64,000 nt of DNA from Himantopus leucocephalus (Eukaryota > Chordata > Aves > Charadriiformes > Recurvirostridae): the NCBI GenBank assembly GCA_003993805.1, contig RSEF01000003.1:65420057-65484056 (forward strand), read 5' to 3'. Shown in pieces: positions 25,601 to 38,364 of this stretch (the stretch's first letter is position 1; the number at the start of each line of letters is the position of its first letter). The notes under the pieces were generated by a model, which was given only the letters and a program-made list of their open reading frames with translations, did no database searches and was not told the DNA's origin. Made by a program: the position numbers and the translations under genes.

Positions 25601-26638
25601 AAGATTAATCCCACAGAAGCCAAATTCCAAGTTATTGAACATGTATAGAATACTTTACATAGCTGCATCGAGAAGAAAGGCTTGTAACCAAGCAGCCTTG
25701 CACTATGCCAGACACGTGCATGCTGTCAAACTCAAGCACCGAGAAGGCTTTAATACAGACAACAAATAGCAGAAGGTTGGTATGTCTGGGATAGAAAATA
25801 AATTGGCAGCCCATCTATTTAACAGCAGTTAAGTTTCAATTTAAACTAAATTACAAGGTCTGAAATTAGCCACATTTTGTGACCCTGAAGTTATTCCTTC
25901 CCTTCTCCCCATCAACTTTAATACCTGGCCCAACTTGTAAATAACCAAATGCAAACCAAGAGTAAGAAGTCCAGTAAGATCTTTAAGAGAGGCCTTGTTT
26001 CACTTAACACACAGCAATCTATTCTACATTCAGATGGTGGCAGAATCACACAAAACTGGTGGAAGATTTTCCAAGTGCCCTCAAATAACTAGGTTTACAA
26101 ATCCCATCTTCCACAGTCGCTATTACATAAGGTTTTATTTCAGGTATAGTTATTCCATAAGAGGAAGTCTGTGCGATGTAAATGCTTTCTAAACACTTTC
26201 TAAACAGAGTTCTGTAAAAGCTGTCTTAAGCCAGACAGAATGGATCAAACTACATGAAAAGCATCAACAGGACTGACAGAGGGAGAGCAGAGGTCTCACA
26301 ACCTTCATCTTCACTGAACTCAGGTCTCTCACTCGGCTTGTTCACCCTGTTAAAAGGATGCTCTATGCAGAAAATGCTATGCTGTATTGTAACTGAAGGG
26401 GATGACCACATGCTCACTTTTACTTACATTGTGCTAACGCAAAGTTTGTGAGAGCGCACAGTCCTAACCATAGATCCACTCTGCTCCCACAATCTGTGTT
26501 GCAAACTGTGACCTGATCTGAATGGGTCCTTCTCCATATCCTATCTATTGCTACTCTACGAGTATCCACATTGCTGGTCCTATCTTTAGGCTTTGTATTT
26601 CAAAAACACGTAAGAAAGAAAAAGCATAAAGCAAAACC
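22693..26638. other. Non-coding sequence with hairpin at 24470-24495
   Basis: No gene is recognised. An 11-bp inverted repeat with a 4-base loop lies at 24470-24495. The region 25100-25520 is G+C-richer and carries a 157-codon plus frame (25135-25608) and 115- and 127-codon minus frames overlapping it; such two-strand openness without domains is taken as compositional chance. A strong minus-strand donor-like site (CAG before gtaaga) sits at 23063/23064 but every upstream reading meets a stop quickly. Confidence 0.65.
24470..24495. repeat. 11-bp inverted repeat, 4-base loop
   Basis: Left arm aatttatactg (24470-24480), loop atac, right arm cagtataaatt (24485-24495), perfectly complementary. 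Additional shorter complementary words (actggta and taccagt) surround it, so alternative hairpins are possible. Confidence 0.85.
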
Positions 26639-26663
26639 GGNGGGGGGGGGGGGGGGGGGAGGG
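26639..26663 (+). repeat. Poly-G tract with one N
   Basis: Two G, one N (26641), 18 G, a, then 3 G. This is the third poly-G tract in the window that contains undetermined bases. Confidence 0.9.
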
Positions 26664-29600
26664 CATGAAGACACTTAACTACATCTTCGTAATTTCATAC
26701 AAATACCTTTCCAGTGTGACAAGACATACTGTTTCAGTAGCTTCTGGCCGATCATCAAGGACTGAGCTGAAAAGGCAGTAATTCAGAATACATGTGAAGA
26801 AATCCAAAGTGCATTAGATAAGGGTCAAGGAATAATAAGAAAATTGGTAGTGCCATGACTTTGTCACAACAAAACATACTGTGTTCTGGCAGTGCCTGAA
26901 GAGAGCCCCATTAGGGTAGGGGCCATCCCAGTGCCAGAACAGATATCACTTGGAGTAGGAACATCTAGGGGGGCACAGCCCCTTCAAACTAGGCACTGAC
27001 ATGCAGACAGGAGAAAATGGGAGAAACCCTCGCCTAGCAAGCAACTATCCTCAGTCATGGAAGGTGCTCTCCATTAACACAGGAAGAATGCAGGATTCTC
27101 AAACGAGAGACAATAAATCTTCCATTGTTACTCTTCATGTGAGGAATTCTGCTAAACAGTTACCAGGAAAGAGTTCTGGTAAACCTCTGTGACACGACCA
27201 TCTGCCTCTCATTTGCCCTCTTCCCACTTACTTCCCAGTTGTGCCATTCAAAATTGGGGATAGGCAGGAAATATAATTAAAATTCACCTTCTGATAACAG
27301 CACATGTAAACACTTCATCATCAGTTTGGAGAGAGACATGTAATTTTAAACTCGGTGTTTCTCAGAAATATTTTGACTAAATGCAAATCATTGGGAAAAA
27401 AACCACCATGTCCAACTGCACACAACACCACGTGCCACCTTCATATCAAGGTTCCCAGGCATTAGATAAAAGCAGTAAGACACTATGATTTTTAAACATC
27501 TCCAGGAATGTAATGCAATTTCCAAAATCCTACCATTTACCACTATTTATTACAACATGCATAATTATTTTCTTGCCTTAATTTAAGAATTCCAGCTCAT
27601 ATATGCTGCTTCACAAGCAACATACATTCTATACATGTAGCGGATATGCTTCACTAGCTTTCAACCAAAGATAAAAGGCCTGGCTTGACCAAAGGTCATT
27701 TAACCCAACGCAGTCCTTCCCCACCTCCACGAACACACAGTCCTGCTCAGTCATCATCCTGCTTCTAAGTAATACCCCTTGTCTACACCTTCACTAGTCC
27801 AAAAGCAGGCTGTCCAATCCTACCTACCAAGGAACCCAGCAGAAGAGGGAGGGGAAAAGGCTAACCCACTGCCACCCACCATAGGAAAGACGAAGCTCTT
27901 GCTGCAAACCATCATCCCTCAGTTGCTGTCAAGAAATCAACTTCCTGGGCCTACCCTGTTTCCTTTGACTTCTCTAAAAATAAGCAAACATATTGACTCA
28001 CAAATATCCCAGGAAATGGTGGTGACCAGATAGCCCAGATGACTGTTTCTTCCCCTGGGGAAGCAAAACCAGCACACTAGCACTAACGCTAAGAGGCACC
28101 TAATGGGGCACTGAGAACACTACCATATGTCAGCAAGCACGCAATCCCTTTTTCCATCATTAAGTCAAATTTAAAACAAGGCTGAAGTGGCTGAGTGTTG
28201 GACAACGCACTGAGATTACAGTCACTTAATGAAGTCCATCATTACACAGAATTAGTAGTAATGTAAATACTGCTTCCTCCTTGTATGCATGTGCATATTG
28301 GCTTAAGATGCAGAGAAATCAGTATGAGCCAACTTAAGCTGGAAAGGTTTAGTGATTTACTTTCCACTGGTTCTAAACAGTGTTCTGAAATTCTGCCAGA
28401 AAATACCTAGAGGTGAACTTTCAGCTCGTTTGCTATTACTTCAATTCAAATTGTCATGAAATGTTGCCTAAAACGACTTTTTTTTTTTTTTTTTTCCCCC
28501 AAAAGAGGAAAAATCCTGAAGAATTAGGAACAGTTTTGTTTCCATCTTTCCCACAGAGAGGGACAGTGTTAGGAAGAATCACCAGTAGGGTAGTCTCACC
28601 TCTTACCAACCACTAATATAAGTCAAGACTGCACTGACGCACTTAGACAATTCTAGGCTCTTCAAAACGGAAGGAAGCTTTTGTTTAAGAGAATTTTGAA
28701 TGAAGTAGCTATGTACGGATAATTAAAAATTTTCTTATTTATTGAGCTGAATTAAATAGCAGCTTACACTGCTATATCTCTTTCCACCTCCCTCAGTGTC
28801 TCTCTTCTCTGTTAATAAGAGAAACCAACAGATGGAAAAGAAGTTTTAAAAATAGTTTTTCAACGTACTCTGAAAAAAAAAAAAACTAAAAGCATTTGGT
28901 TTTGCATGATAGAAGAGGATATAAAAAGAATATGAAATATGCAAACAGCATTCAAAATGTGAACATGTGCAGTGTTGTGCTTTTAAGCCACTCTTACAGA
29001 AATCTGCCTCTGGCCAAAAATAGCAAGAGCATCCCTGTAAACTACAGCCATTCAAACCAAGATTACTATACTCTACCCACCCATCAAGCTACTGCGACCA
29101 AGATACTTGGAAAATGGAATGCATAATTCTAAACACAAATCTTAAACTAAATCTGTAGAGATGCTTCTACGGGTTTAAAGTGGCATTAGTTCAAGCATTA
29201 AACACTTGTCTAAATTAAGTTCAAGAAAGCCTTTTAGTACCAAATGAGTACACGCAAGGTTAAAGTACTTCATTGTTTGCTCAGCCTGAAGCTAACGCAC
29301 ATAAATTAAGTGACAAACTTCCCTTTGTCAAGCCCTGAGAATGGTTTAAGTTTTCCATAAATAGGTATATCTACTTTCAAGACACTATGAAGTCATTATT
29401 AAAGCTCCTAAGGAAATTCTGACATCCTGCCAGTGACTAAGGATGACTGGAAACTGTGCACTATCTGCAAAGACAACAGGGGCATGGAAGGGAACGGGAG
29501 GAGGAGAAGGTCGGGGAGAAATGCTTCCTCTTCTGTGTTAGAGTGGTAGGCAATACTTCACCTGAGTGCTTGCAACGCCAGATCATTCTTTTATAGTTTC

Positions 29601-31672
29601 TGTTGATAAAGCCAATGCTACATACCTGGCTCTCTTATATTATTTCTTTTTCCTCCCAGCCCAAATTTCCTTGTAATTTCTTTCACATTCACTCTAAAGC
29701 TGTGATCTCTGTAAACCTCATCGCTTTTCTTCTTCCTGCCGATTCATCCTTTTCATTCTCTGTTCCAGACACCCTCTCCTATGAATCATCATCTTTTTAC
29801 TTCTGTCTGAAAAAAAACCTTGTTGCCCCAGTTGTCCGCATTTCTGGGGTCTGCCCAAAATATAACGTGTTTTTCTCTTCCCTTGAGACACTCAAAAGTA
29901 TATGCACTATCTCACTCGCTCTCCCTGTCACCCATTATTCGTTTTTAATTTATGAAATTCAGTGTATCGACAACTCAATTAGAATGAGGGACTGGAATAT
30001 ACAGGTGTCCTGTGGCACAGCCATTCACTCCAGCTCACTCCCTCAGCAGCATTGCTTAACATGTCATCCACAAAGCAATGGGGGAAGAAGAAAGAGTTTA
30101 ACAGTCTCAGGAAGAGCTCCCTCCCAACTGCTTTCAGCGCGTGCAGAGATGAAAAACCACATTATTACCACCATCATTTTAATGGAAATGTTTATAAACT
30201 ATGAATAATAATGAAGTTATTTACCCCGCAGCTGGTCCACCATGTATTTTTTTAAGCAGGTCAGATGTTGCATTAAAAGGCTATGTTAAATTTGTACAGC
30301 AAAAAAAGCACCAATATCAAGGATGAAAGATTGGCGTCAAGATACCTGATCTGGTCTTCTGTTTTTTCTGAGGACTTAAATTGGCAACAGGGGAGGGGGT
30401 GTTGGGTGGGAGAAACATTTTATTTAGAAAACATTAATTGGTTCTAAAACAAAACACATTTTAAAATGCACTGCCTGTTTTAAAACCAGGGCAATTTAAA
30501 TGGCTCAGACCATTTGGACCTTGGAGATTTTGTCAGACTTCTACCCAAGATCACAGCCAGCTGGCGTTTTCCACATTTTTGCAAGAACTCTTTTACCCTT
30601 TCCCAGTCTCTTCGGAAATGGTGACAGCACACTGCTGTAGGTCCCTAGACATGAGAACAGCAAGTAGCAGTGACAGCCCAGTCAAAATGAGAGCTACTGC
30701 GTTGCTTTAGATAAAAATTAAATGGAGTAGTCCTAGATTAATACAACACCATCCCTGTTATCCTCTTGAAATACAATAATCCCAGAAGTTTACAAGCACA
30801 ATATATTGAATGAATCAAAGCTGACTACTCAAAATACCTAAAATATTTTGTCAGGGAAGGACAGAAAGCAGCGTTCGGCCTATTTGATACATAATCATCG
30901 CAATGCTTCATTTCTTCCTTTGAGATATACCTTTAAGAGTAAATGAGAACACAAGGTATATACCACAAGAGATCAGCATTTGCTTTAATTCTGAACTAAA
31001 GTTTAAAGATACGAGAGATTTATCACCAACCAATCTTAAGTCCCTTAAGAGTACCTTAAATAATCTGTCCTACAGTTATGTTCCAGTCTATTGGGGAATT
31101 TCTGCCAAGGTGGGTAATTTCGGTCTATTTCTAGACAGAGGACATTTGTAAATTATAACCTCCTAAACGTTTTCTCCTATTGGTATGCTGATGTAAGGAT
31201 GTGGCACAATACTGACAAAAGCATGTCCACACCTGCCAGCTGCAGTAGGCGACCTCTAACTTTCTGCGGCCACCATGGCCTCCAAACACAGCTTCGCTAA
31301 CTTGAGCAAAGCTGCACAGGGACACAGTAATTTTTGTGAAGCAAGCCAAGCATTCTATGACAGACATTTATCACACTTAATTTAAATCAATTCCTCTACA
31401 GGCAAATATATTTAACTAGGAAGTTGCTATTGTCATTGTAATTTTGTTGTCATGTTACGGGGGTGGGAGGGAAGACAATAAGTAGAGAAACTAAGCAACG
31501 ATAAATATATCAAAACAGTAACTAAATGGAAACATTTGTTCCAAACTAGCCTGTACACATACTTAAGAGCAAGCTACTAAAAAGGCAATACATCATCTTC
31601 AACTATGGCCTAACACAGGGCTTCAATAAGTGTTTCCAGTGGAGCAGCACCGCAGCCAGTAGCCTCCCCCAC
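26664..31672. other. Non-coding sequence; 201-codon frame judged non-coding
   Basis: No gene is recognised. T18 lies at 28478-28495 and A13 at 28873-28885. The longest open frame of the window (29603-30208, plus, 201 codons) is rich in S, F, L and I, has no recognisable domain, signal or repeat, and lies in pyrimidine-rich sequence that naturally lacks stops; it is treated as chance. A short minus-strand segment at 30225-30280 has good splice borders; see findings. Confidence 0.65.
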
Positions 31673-31741
31673 CCACCCCACCCNNNNNNNNNNNNNNNNN
31701 NNNNNNNNNNNNNNNNNNNNNNNNCCCCCCCCCCCCCCCCC
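31673..31741 (+). repeat. C-rich tract with 41-N gap
   Basis: A cccacccac-type run leads into 41 N (31684-31724) and 17 C (31725-31741). On the minus strand it is a G-rich tract like the others. The gap length looks estimated, not the standard 100. Confidence 0.9.
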
Positions 31742-33010
31742 GATAATCTCTTTATTTAAAGGAAAAAAGACATCAAATAAAAGTGACTCTGGAATTGCCC
31801 TTCAGTATCTCTAAACTCATGTTACATTGTATTATTTGCGAAATGACTTATTTATCTTTTGAAAAAGACAGCCAGGGTACTGTTCCCCAAAAGCTGACAG
31901 TTGGTTTCACGTTTGTGCCGCAGCAAAAAGCACGGCACGACCAAACGCAAAACAGATCAACTTCAGGACAGTGCATCAACCTTGAAAGTTTGCCTGAATT
32001 TTTTTTACAGCAGACATCTGGCTCTTTTGCTGAATTAAGAAAAAAAGACAACAGTTATACAATGTTTAAATCAAGAGATGCGACCTCTCTCTCATACCCC
32101 TCCAAGATTGAGCTTCAGATTTTGTAACTGCTGCCAAGAATCATTTCATGGAAGAGACAAAAAAAAATAAAATAAAAAAAAATCAAAGTTGGGCCTGCTG
32201 TCCCTCTGTTTCATAAGGAGTAGTGAAAGCTTATCTGGAGAGCATTAAGATATAATGAAAGGCAGTTTCTAGTGAATTAAAGAATTTGTTCAGTTACAGA
32301 TACACGTAATAGAGACTACAGTTTTTGTTAGGGCTTTCTAAAGACTCCCTCTTAGAAAGACACTAATACACAAACACTGACTTCTCAGGCAAATAAACAG
32401 TGAATTAAGGAGACTATTTGGGATGAAAAATATAAATTAATCAGACAATTCTATTCTTTATAGAGAATACAACCACACAGATAGGTTTCTTTTTTTACCG
32501 TATATCCATTACCTGTCCATAAGTCTCTAGTCCATACACCTTCAAGCAAGAAGAGTAATGCCACCAAGTGTTTTCCTGTAGGTCTGGATATTGGAGAATT
32601 CTAACCAAAAATACTTGTCTTTTCAATTGTGTTGTGCTTTTTTTAAAAAAAAAAAAATCTAAAAGGAATTTAAAGCCAAACTTTTCAATTAAAAAATATT
32701 TTTATTCATAAAAATCTTCATTTGGAACAATTACACACACTAATGCAGCAGAAAATAAAATTCAATAGCTGAAACGGGGACACAAAATTTTTTAACCTAA
32801 TACATATCCAATAAAGGTATATGCCCTCTGAATTTGTCCTGTAGTCTGAGAACTAGATCCTTCTCAATGCTAGAAAAAGATGCAATAAATCTCTAAGTCT
32901 TCCAATAAACTTTTTACAATTGAAAGTTAATATAATCAAAATTTCTCAAGTTTCTATCCTCTCAAAAGGAGTAAGCTAGAAAGAAGATATGTACATCCTC
33001 TGAAACTTGC
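31742..33010. other. Non-coding sequence with A-rich low-complexity runs
   Basis: No gene is recognised. A-rich low complexity at 32159-32182 (A runs broken by t) and A13 at 32645-32657. The 114-codon plus frame at 31783-32127 overlaps a minus frame and has no domain. Confidence 0.65.
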
Positions 33011-33140
33011 ATTTTATTTATGTTTTTATATATTTATATATTTTATTTATATATAATATATATAATTGATTTTATATATACACACCCTATATACATATAG
33101 CATGTATTTATACTAAATATATATATTTACACACACACAC
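33011..33140 (+). repeat. AT-rich microsatellite ending in (AC)n
   Basis: About 100 bases of tta/ata/tat repeats (imperfect TATA and TTTA units) pass into 'tatatatatttacacacacacac'-type sequence, a compound TA/CA simple repeat. Likely polymorphic in length. Confidence 0.85.
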
Positions 33141-35538
33141 TTTTTTAAACTGCCAGAAGAGCTGACTTGGAATGATACTTAACCTGAATCCAACCTTCTT
33201 TCTCTTTCATTAAAACTAGGTGCCTAAGTATCACTACAGTGTTAAAGCCTTTTCCAAAAGTAGGACTTACGTGAACTTTCAAGAATATCCGTAACATATT
33301 ATTACATTATATACAGAACAAATGGTATTTCAGGCAAGAAAAATCGCATTCCTACTCTTTCTCCCTTTCTCGTTCTATTTAATCCATAGTCCTTCCTGAA
33401 GGAATAAGGCAGTCAATATGGAAGAGAGTAGTAAATTTTGAAATCTTCCATTACCTTCAAGTGCTCTAACATGTCACACCTGCCCAGGAGTGAGGTGTTC
33501 AGAATACAGCCAAGCCAAAGAAAGCAGGCAGCTGGCACTGGCTATAGCAAGTGGCTGCAGTTCGAGCTTAAGGCTGCTGCTTGGATCCTTTGGTCCCTTT
33601 CCCTGTGTGGGAGCACTCAGAAATAGATGAAATTGGCTTAATAAGTGATGCCAAGAGGCTGCATCCACTCACGCGTGCCCACTTCCCACAGCTGCAAGAG
33701 GAAACAGAATTATGAAAGCGGGAAGTTCTGTACCACTGGTAACCACCCAAAAGAAGCTATGACACACACTCACACACTGGACACCTGACTGACGTTCATG
33801 ATGTGGGGACAGAAACCTATTATGACTTCATGAAAATCACCTTTAGTACCATGTTTCCTCAGCCACTTTCAATGGAAAGGCTACCTAATCTTTTTAGAAA
33901 GAGGTACCCCCCCAAAAAAACCCTGTATGAACTGTTGCCCTAATGGTGTTCATTTACTGCTAAATATTGATTAGGATAAAAGTCTTCTACATTCCTTTAT
34001 TACTTTTATTCCCTCCCCTTTTGATTGCTTTCATGCAAGGAAACATGCAGGTAGGCTCTTTGGAGGAGGGAGTTCATAAATGACTTTGTGGACTATCTTC
34101 TGTTGTCATTTAGACTACAAGATGAGGGGAAAGAAAAAAAAAAATGCACTGGACGTTCCTGAAACAGTATTTTAAGCTTTAATACAGACTGCCACCAAAA
34201 TACAGCCCTCCCAACCCACCTCCTCTCCCAGGAAAGACGATGCAAAAAGGAGGCTTGTGAAATAAGGTTTAAGTTCAGAATGGAGGGTGGTTTGGGTTTC
34301 AGGGTTTTTGGTGAAAAAGAAAAAAACCCAACATATTGAGAGACTGTATATACTCTCAAACGGATAAAGGAGGACACAGATTCCTGCAAGTAAACAGGAG
34401 AAGCTAAATCCTCTGAAGACAGGCAGGAGCTACCACTGCACAATGAAAGCAGCCTCTATCAGCAAAGGCAAATAAAACCAATGTACCAAACTTAACTGCT
34501 TCCTGGGAAAAAGAACAGAGAAATATTAGGGAAAAAGTCTGCAAAGCAATTGCTTTTGCCACATTTTCTATTCACCAATAGTATGTCTTTTATAAAATAT
34601 ATCTGAGAAGCCATTTTTAACCAACCCATCCAAAAACCAGAATTACTAACTCGCTGGGCTTGAAAATCAAGCATACCTGTTTAGTATCTTTTCACAAGGA
34701 AAATAAAGGGATTCAAAGGACTTGGAAACAAACAAACAAAAATTGAACCATGATCCAGTTGATGTGTTTTCTCCCAATATAACCCTTTTTTCCTCTCTTG
34801 CTGTTGCCATTCCTTTGTTTTTCCGTTTTCATTTAGAAAGTTTTCTTTTTCAAACAGTGCAAGCCCAATTTAATCTCATTTATTGCTTGTAACTCTTACT
34901 TACAATTGCTACTGTCCTTTTTAAAATATCCCAACCAAAATAAGTTAAGGGTGAGGCAGAAACAGAGATGAAATGTTCAAAACCCAGAACACGTGTCGTC
35001 AGTAAAGAACAGACCTCCTATAGACCCTTGCCATCCTCCCACAGCCTCCCAACACGTATGGTGGGAAGAAATGAAAGGAAGGGAAATTTCTTTCCCCATT
35101 GCTCCAAAGCAATATGATCACCGTTAGCCAAGAAAAGGGAATGCCTGTTTTTGATTCCTTCACTCTTCCAGATGAGCTTGGTAAAAGTGTTGAAAAAATA
35201 ATTCAACAAAATATTTTTTGCTTACGAGATACTCAATAAACAAAAAAATAAAGAGAAAATGACTGCAATTGGAAAGAAACTATAAAACCCATACACTTCA
35301 TACATTTGTATAAACACACTGTAAGCCCTGCCAATTTAAGATACTCTTCTTCCACCACCCACAACTACTTCCTTTTATCTTATCAGAAAAATAGCTCTTC
35401 ACCGCTGTAGGCTAATTACACCATCTGTTTAGCCCCAGTACGGTAACGCTAAGACATGGCACATTAATTCCTTAACTTTCCCATGTGGAACTGCCTTGTG
35501 TTGCCCTCATACTCTCAAAGACACAGGCTGGGCAGAAG
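33141..35538. other. Non-coding unique sequence
   Basis: No gene is recognised. A short (caaa)n-type run lies at about 34728-34742. Minus frames at 34093-34443 and 35018-35209 lack domains. Confidence 0.65.
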
Positions 35539-35565
35539 NAAAAAAAAAAAAAAAAAAAAAAAAAA
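35539..35565 (+). repeat. A26 homopolymer preceded by N
   Basis: One N (35539) and 26 A. There is no retroposed body to its left that I recognise, so it is probably a simple homopolymer and not a poly-A tail. Confidence 0.85.
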
Positions 35566-36140
35566 GAAAATCATCAGCCTCCCGTTATTTGTATTCCCTC
35601 TTCCTCCACCACAGCTCTGCTGCCAGGCTTCACAGGGATTTAAGCAATCTGACAATTTCTCTCTACCTCACCTCAGTACAATAGTGCCAGTTGTCAGGAT
35701 CAGCAATGAAAAACATCAATCACGGGCGCACACACAAAGGAGGAGGCAGAGTCTATGCAAGTTTGCAACCGCTCGTCATATCAAGCGAGCTGCCTCTCTG
35801 CACAGTGGTCAGAGATCGCTGAATCTCAAGTTAAAAGCCTTCCCTGGGAAATGGGCGACACATAGCCTTGCATTAAAAAGCAGGATTTCTTGAGCTTTTG
35901 AAAAATACAATACTCTGCGTACCCCTTCCTCCTCTCCAAAGCAAACACACCCTGGCCCATCCACCAGGACTGAACACAGCACACAAACTGCTGGCTGTGC
36001 CCCAGGTGGGAGACCATACCCAGTATGTGCCACGCGTGCTGGCCTGCTGGGAGAGGTCTTCACAAGATCCCTAAACTCTTTGCTTTTTNTTACGTTTGGA
36101 GCTGATGTGGTTCTAGTGACTTGGGTTTTTTGTGTTGGTT
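35566..36140. other. Non-coding sequence, moderately G+C-rich
   Basis: No gene is recognised. Opposite-strand frames overlap (35483-35893 plus, 35809-36063 and 35826-36017 minus), which argues against coding. There is an isolated N at 36089. Confidence 0.6.
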
Positions 36141-36162
36141 CCCCCCCCCCCCCCCCCCCCCC
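36141..36162 (+). repeat. C22 homopolymer
   Basis: 22 consecutive C, equal to poly-G on the minus strand. Unlike the other long G/C runs it contains no N. Confidence 0.9.
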
Positions 36163-36953
36163 ACTCCTTTAAATATGCCAGAACACTTAAGAACATTGCC
36201 ATTTTGAATTCCTTATTTAAGTTAATCCCAACTAAAAATAAAACAGTAACTTTGGGGTGCGAACCACTGCAGGCTCAGGCAGACAGCACAGGAGTGTGCC
36301 CAAGCCCTGCACTAGCTTGCTCAATGTCAACAGCCTGGGTCCAAGAGTTTGCACCTTTCCACTTGGAGACCATCACTCCCTGCTCCCTCCCAGATCCATC
36401 AGGCGATAAGGTTATTTAAACTCTCTCTCAGATAAAATTGCATAGGAAACCATTTACCCAGCTGATTTGGACAACTGGACTGAAGACATGAAGAGGGGAG
36501 GCAGAAGACATGAGAGGGCAGTCATCTCTGGGCGGCAGCAGTTACAAGCAGCTACATGCAGCAGCCTCTTCAGCCAGCAAAGCTTCAGCAAGAAGGGAAT
36601 ACTTGTCTCCATCCTTGCAACTTGTAAAAATTTTCTTCTACAGCTCTAAAAGTTAGAAGACTTGTACCTAACTTTGAACGCACCTGGGATTCTTCATATT
36701 TCCCTCCCCTTTTCCCCCTTAGAAGCATTCCTGCATTTGTAATGCGGTGATACAAAACCCCTATTACAAATACACGTTCCAGTTTAGAAATTGTTTTCAT
36801 TAGAAAAAAATACTTGCTACTGATAACCATTAAGATTACACCAAAGGTGAAAGGAAAAATCCTTAGACATTTAACATCACTTTGTATTGCTCAGCCAGAT
36901 AGGTTTATTAACAGTTATTCATAGGTTCCTGTTTCTGCTATATGTCACAGGCT

Positions 36954-37004
36954 TGGGTTTTGTTTTGTTTTGTTTGTTGGTTGGTTTTGGGTTTTGTTTT
37001 TTTT
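36954..37004 (+). repeat. (GTTTT)n-like low complexity
   Basis: Tandem gtttt units pass into gttg/gttt units and a T8 run. Simple repeat. Confidence 0.85.
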
Positions 37005-38332
37005 AAATAAGGCATGGTGGAGGCTGGAAAGGGGAGAGCTAGAAATAAGAGAATACTTCATCTTACAGAGATTGCTCAAGAGGATATTTGCATTCATCTA
37101 TGGAACAGCAAGGGCACAGGTCACAGGGAACAAACTAGGACACAGAGGAGGGGAAAAAAGCAAAGGTGAATTGAGCCCAATTACAGTCAATCTCTGCCCT
37201 CAGGTCCCACCACAAGTGAACATCAGCAGGCGAGAATAGGGTAGGGAATAAAAATAAAATTATATGGTTTCTTTGCTAAAATATTATGCTTGTATCTTTG
37301 CTTATCATTTCAAATTTAGAAACAAAGTACACAGCTGTTCTTAACATTGCATACAGAAACGTTTCATTACTATATTTCTCCGACCTTTTTACTGACAAGA
37401 CTACTCAAAAGGGAAGCAAGGAAAAAAAACTGGTAAGTTACATCAATTAGGTAATTGCACACAGACAAATAGTAAATACTTAGCCAAAAACATCCAGATT
37501 TCACCGCACTATTTGGTAGTGCCTTACAAAAACCTTGCCTATACAGAACAAACCTTAATACAGCCACGGCTCAGTGAGACTACCCGAGGAGCGGGCTGGC
37601 TCGAATTCAGGGGCTCCTAGACAGTAAGGTCAGGGATACACTGCGCAAGACACACTTCATGTGGCACTGTACTTGTTTCTGTTCTCTGAGGCACTTTCCT
37701 ATCATGGAGATAAAAATGTAGAGCCAAGCATTCAGTGCTATGACAGCCGTATCTGCCCTTCCAGCTAATGGAAAAGTACCAAACATCAACACTAGCCTGT
37801 AGAGAGGAGGATCTCGCACAGTGACGGCTGTCATTTAACATGCTCCCTTCCCACTCACGGTCAACAGCAAGGCCAGGGTAAGTCACTAGGTAACTTTATT
37901 AACCAGGTAATCCATTAACTTAAATTGTAGGACAGAAAGCACATAATCTGTATTTATCAATTCTAAAGAGGTGTTCAGGAGGCTCTTTTCCATCTCAAAG
38001 TCATTGAAAATTTTGCCAGATGATCCCCAATTGAAAGACAATAAATGTTGTGGGAAAAAGTGCATTACATAACATAAAAGAAATTCTACTAACCGGCCTG
38101 TCTTCTCTTACTTTGATTTATAACACATATCCTTATGCTTAATGTGAATATAAACAAAATCTTTATATTTTACTAGTAAAAAAACAGTTGTGTTTGCTTA
38201 AGAGGCAGGTCCCTGCAACAATGTGCCTCTCCCATACGTACCACCTATTTGCTCACAGAAACAGTCCACACACAACTCCTGTACCCCAATATATACTTGG
38301 TATAGACCAGGTATCCCAATACTGGTAAGACT

Positions 38333-38364
38333 AAAAAAAATAAAAATAAAAATAAAAAAAAAAA
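38333..38364 (+). repeat. (AAAAT)n-like low complexity
   Basis: A8, then aaaat-type units, then an A-run. Simple repeat. Confidence 0.85.

Noticed and set aside
25074..25668. Three overlapping frames (157 codons plus; 115 and 127 codons minus)
   Set aside because: Openness on both strands tracks the local G+C rise and not any single protein; nothing recognisable in any of them.
29603..30208. Longest open frame, 201 codons, plus strand
   Set aside because: No domain, signal peptide or family signature; rich in S, F, L and I from pyrimidine-rich sequence; runs of this length are expected occasionally in 64 kb on six frames.
35540..35565. A26 run as the poly-A tail of a retroposed gene
   Set aside because: The sequence to its left shows no coding similarity, and the run is followed directly by ordinary sequence without an identifiable duplication.
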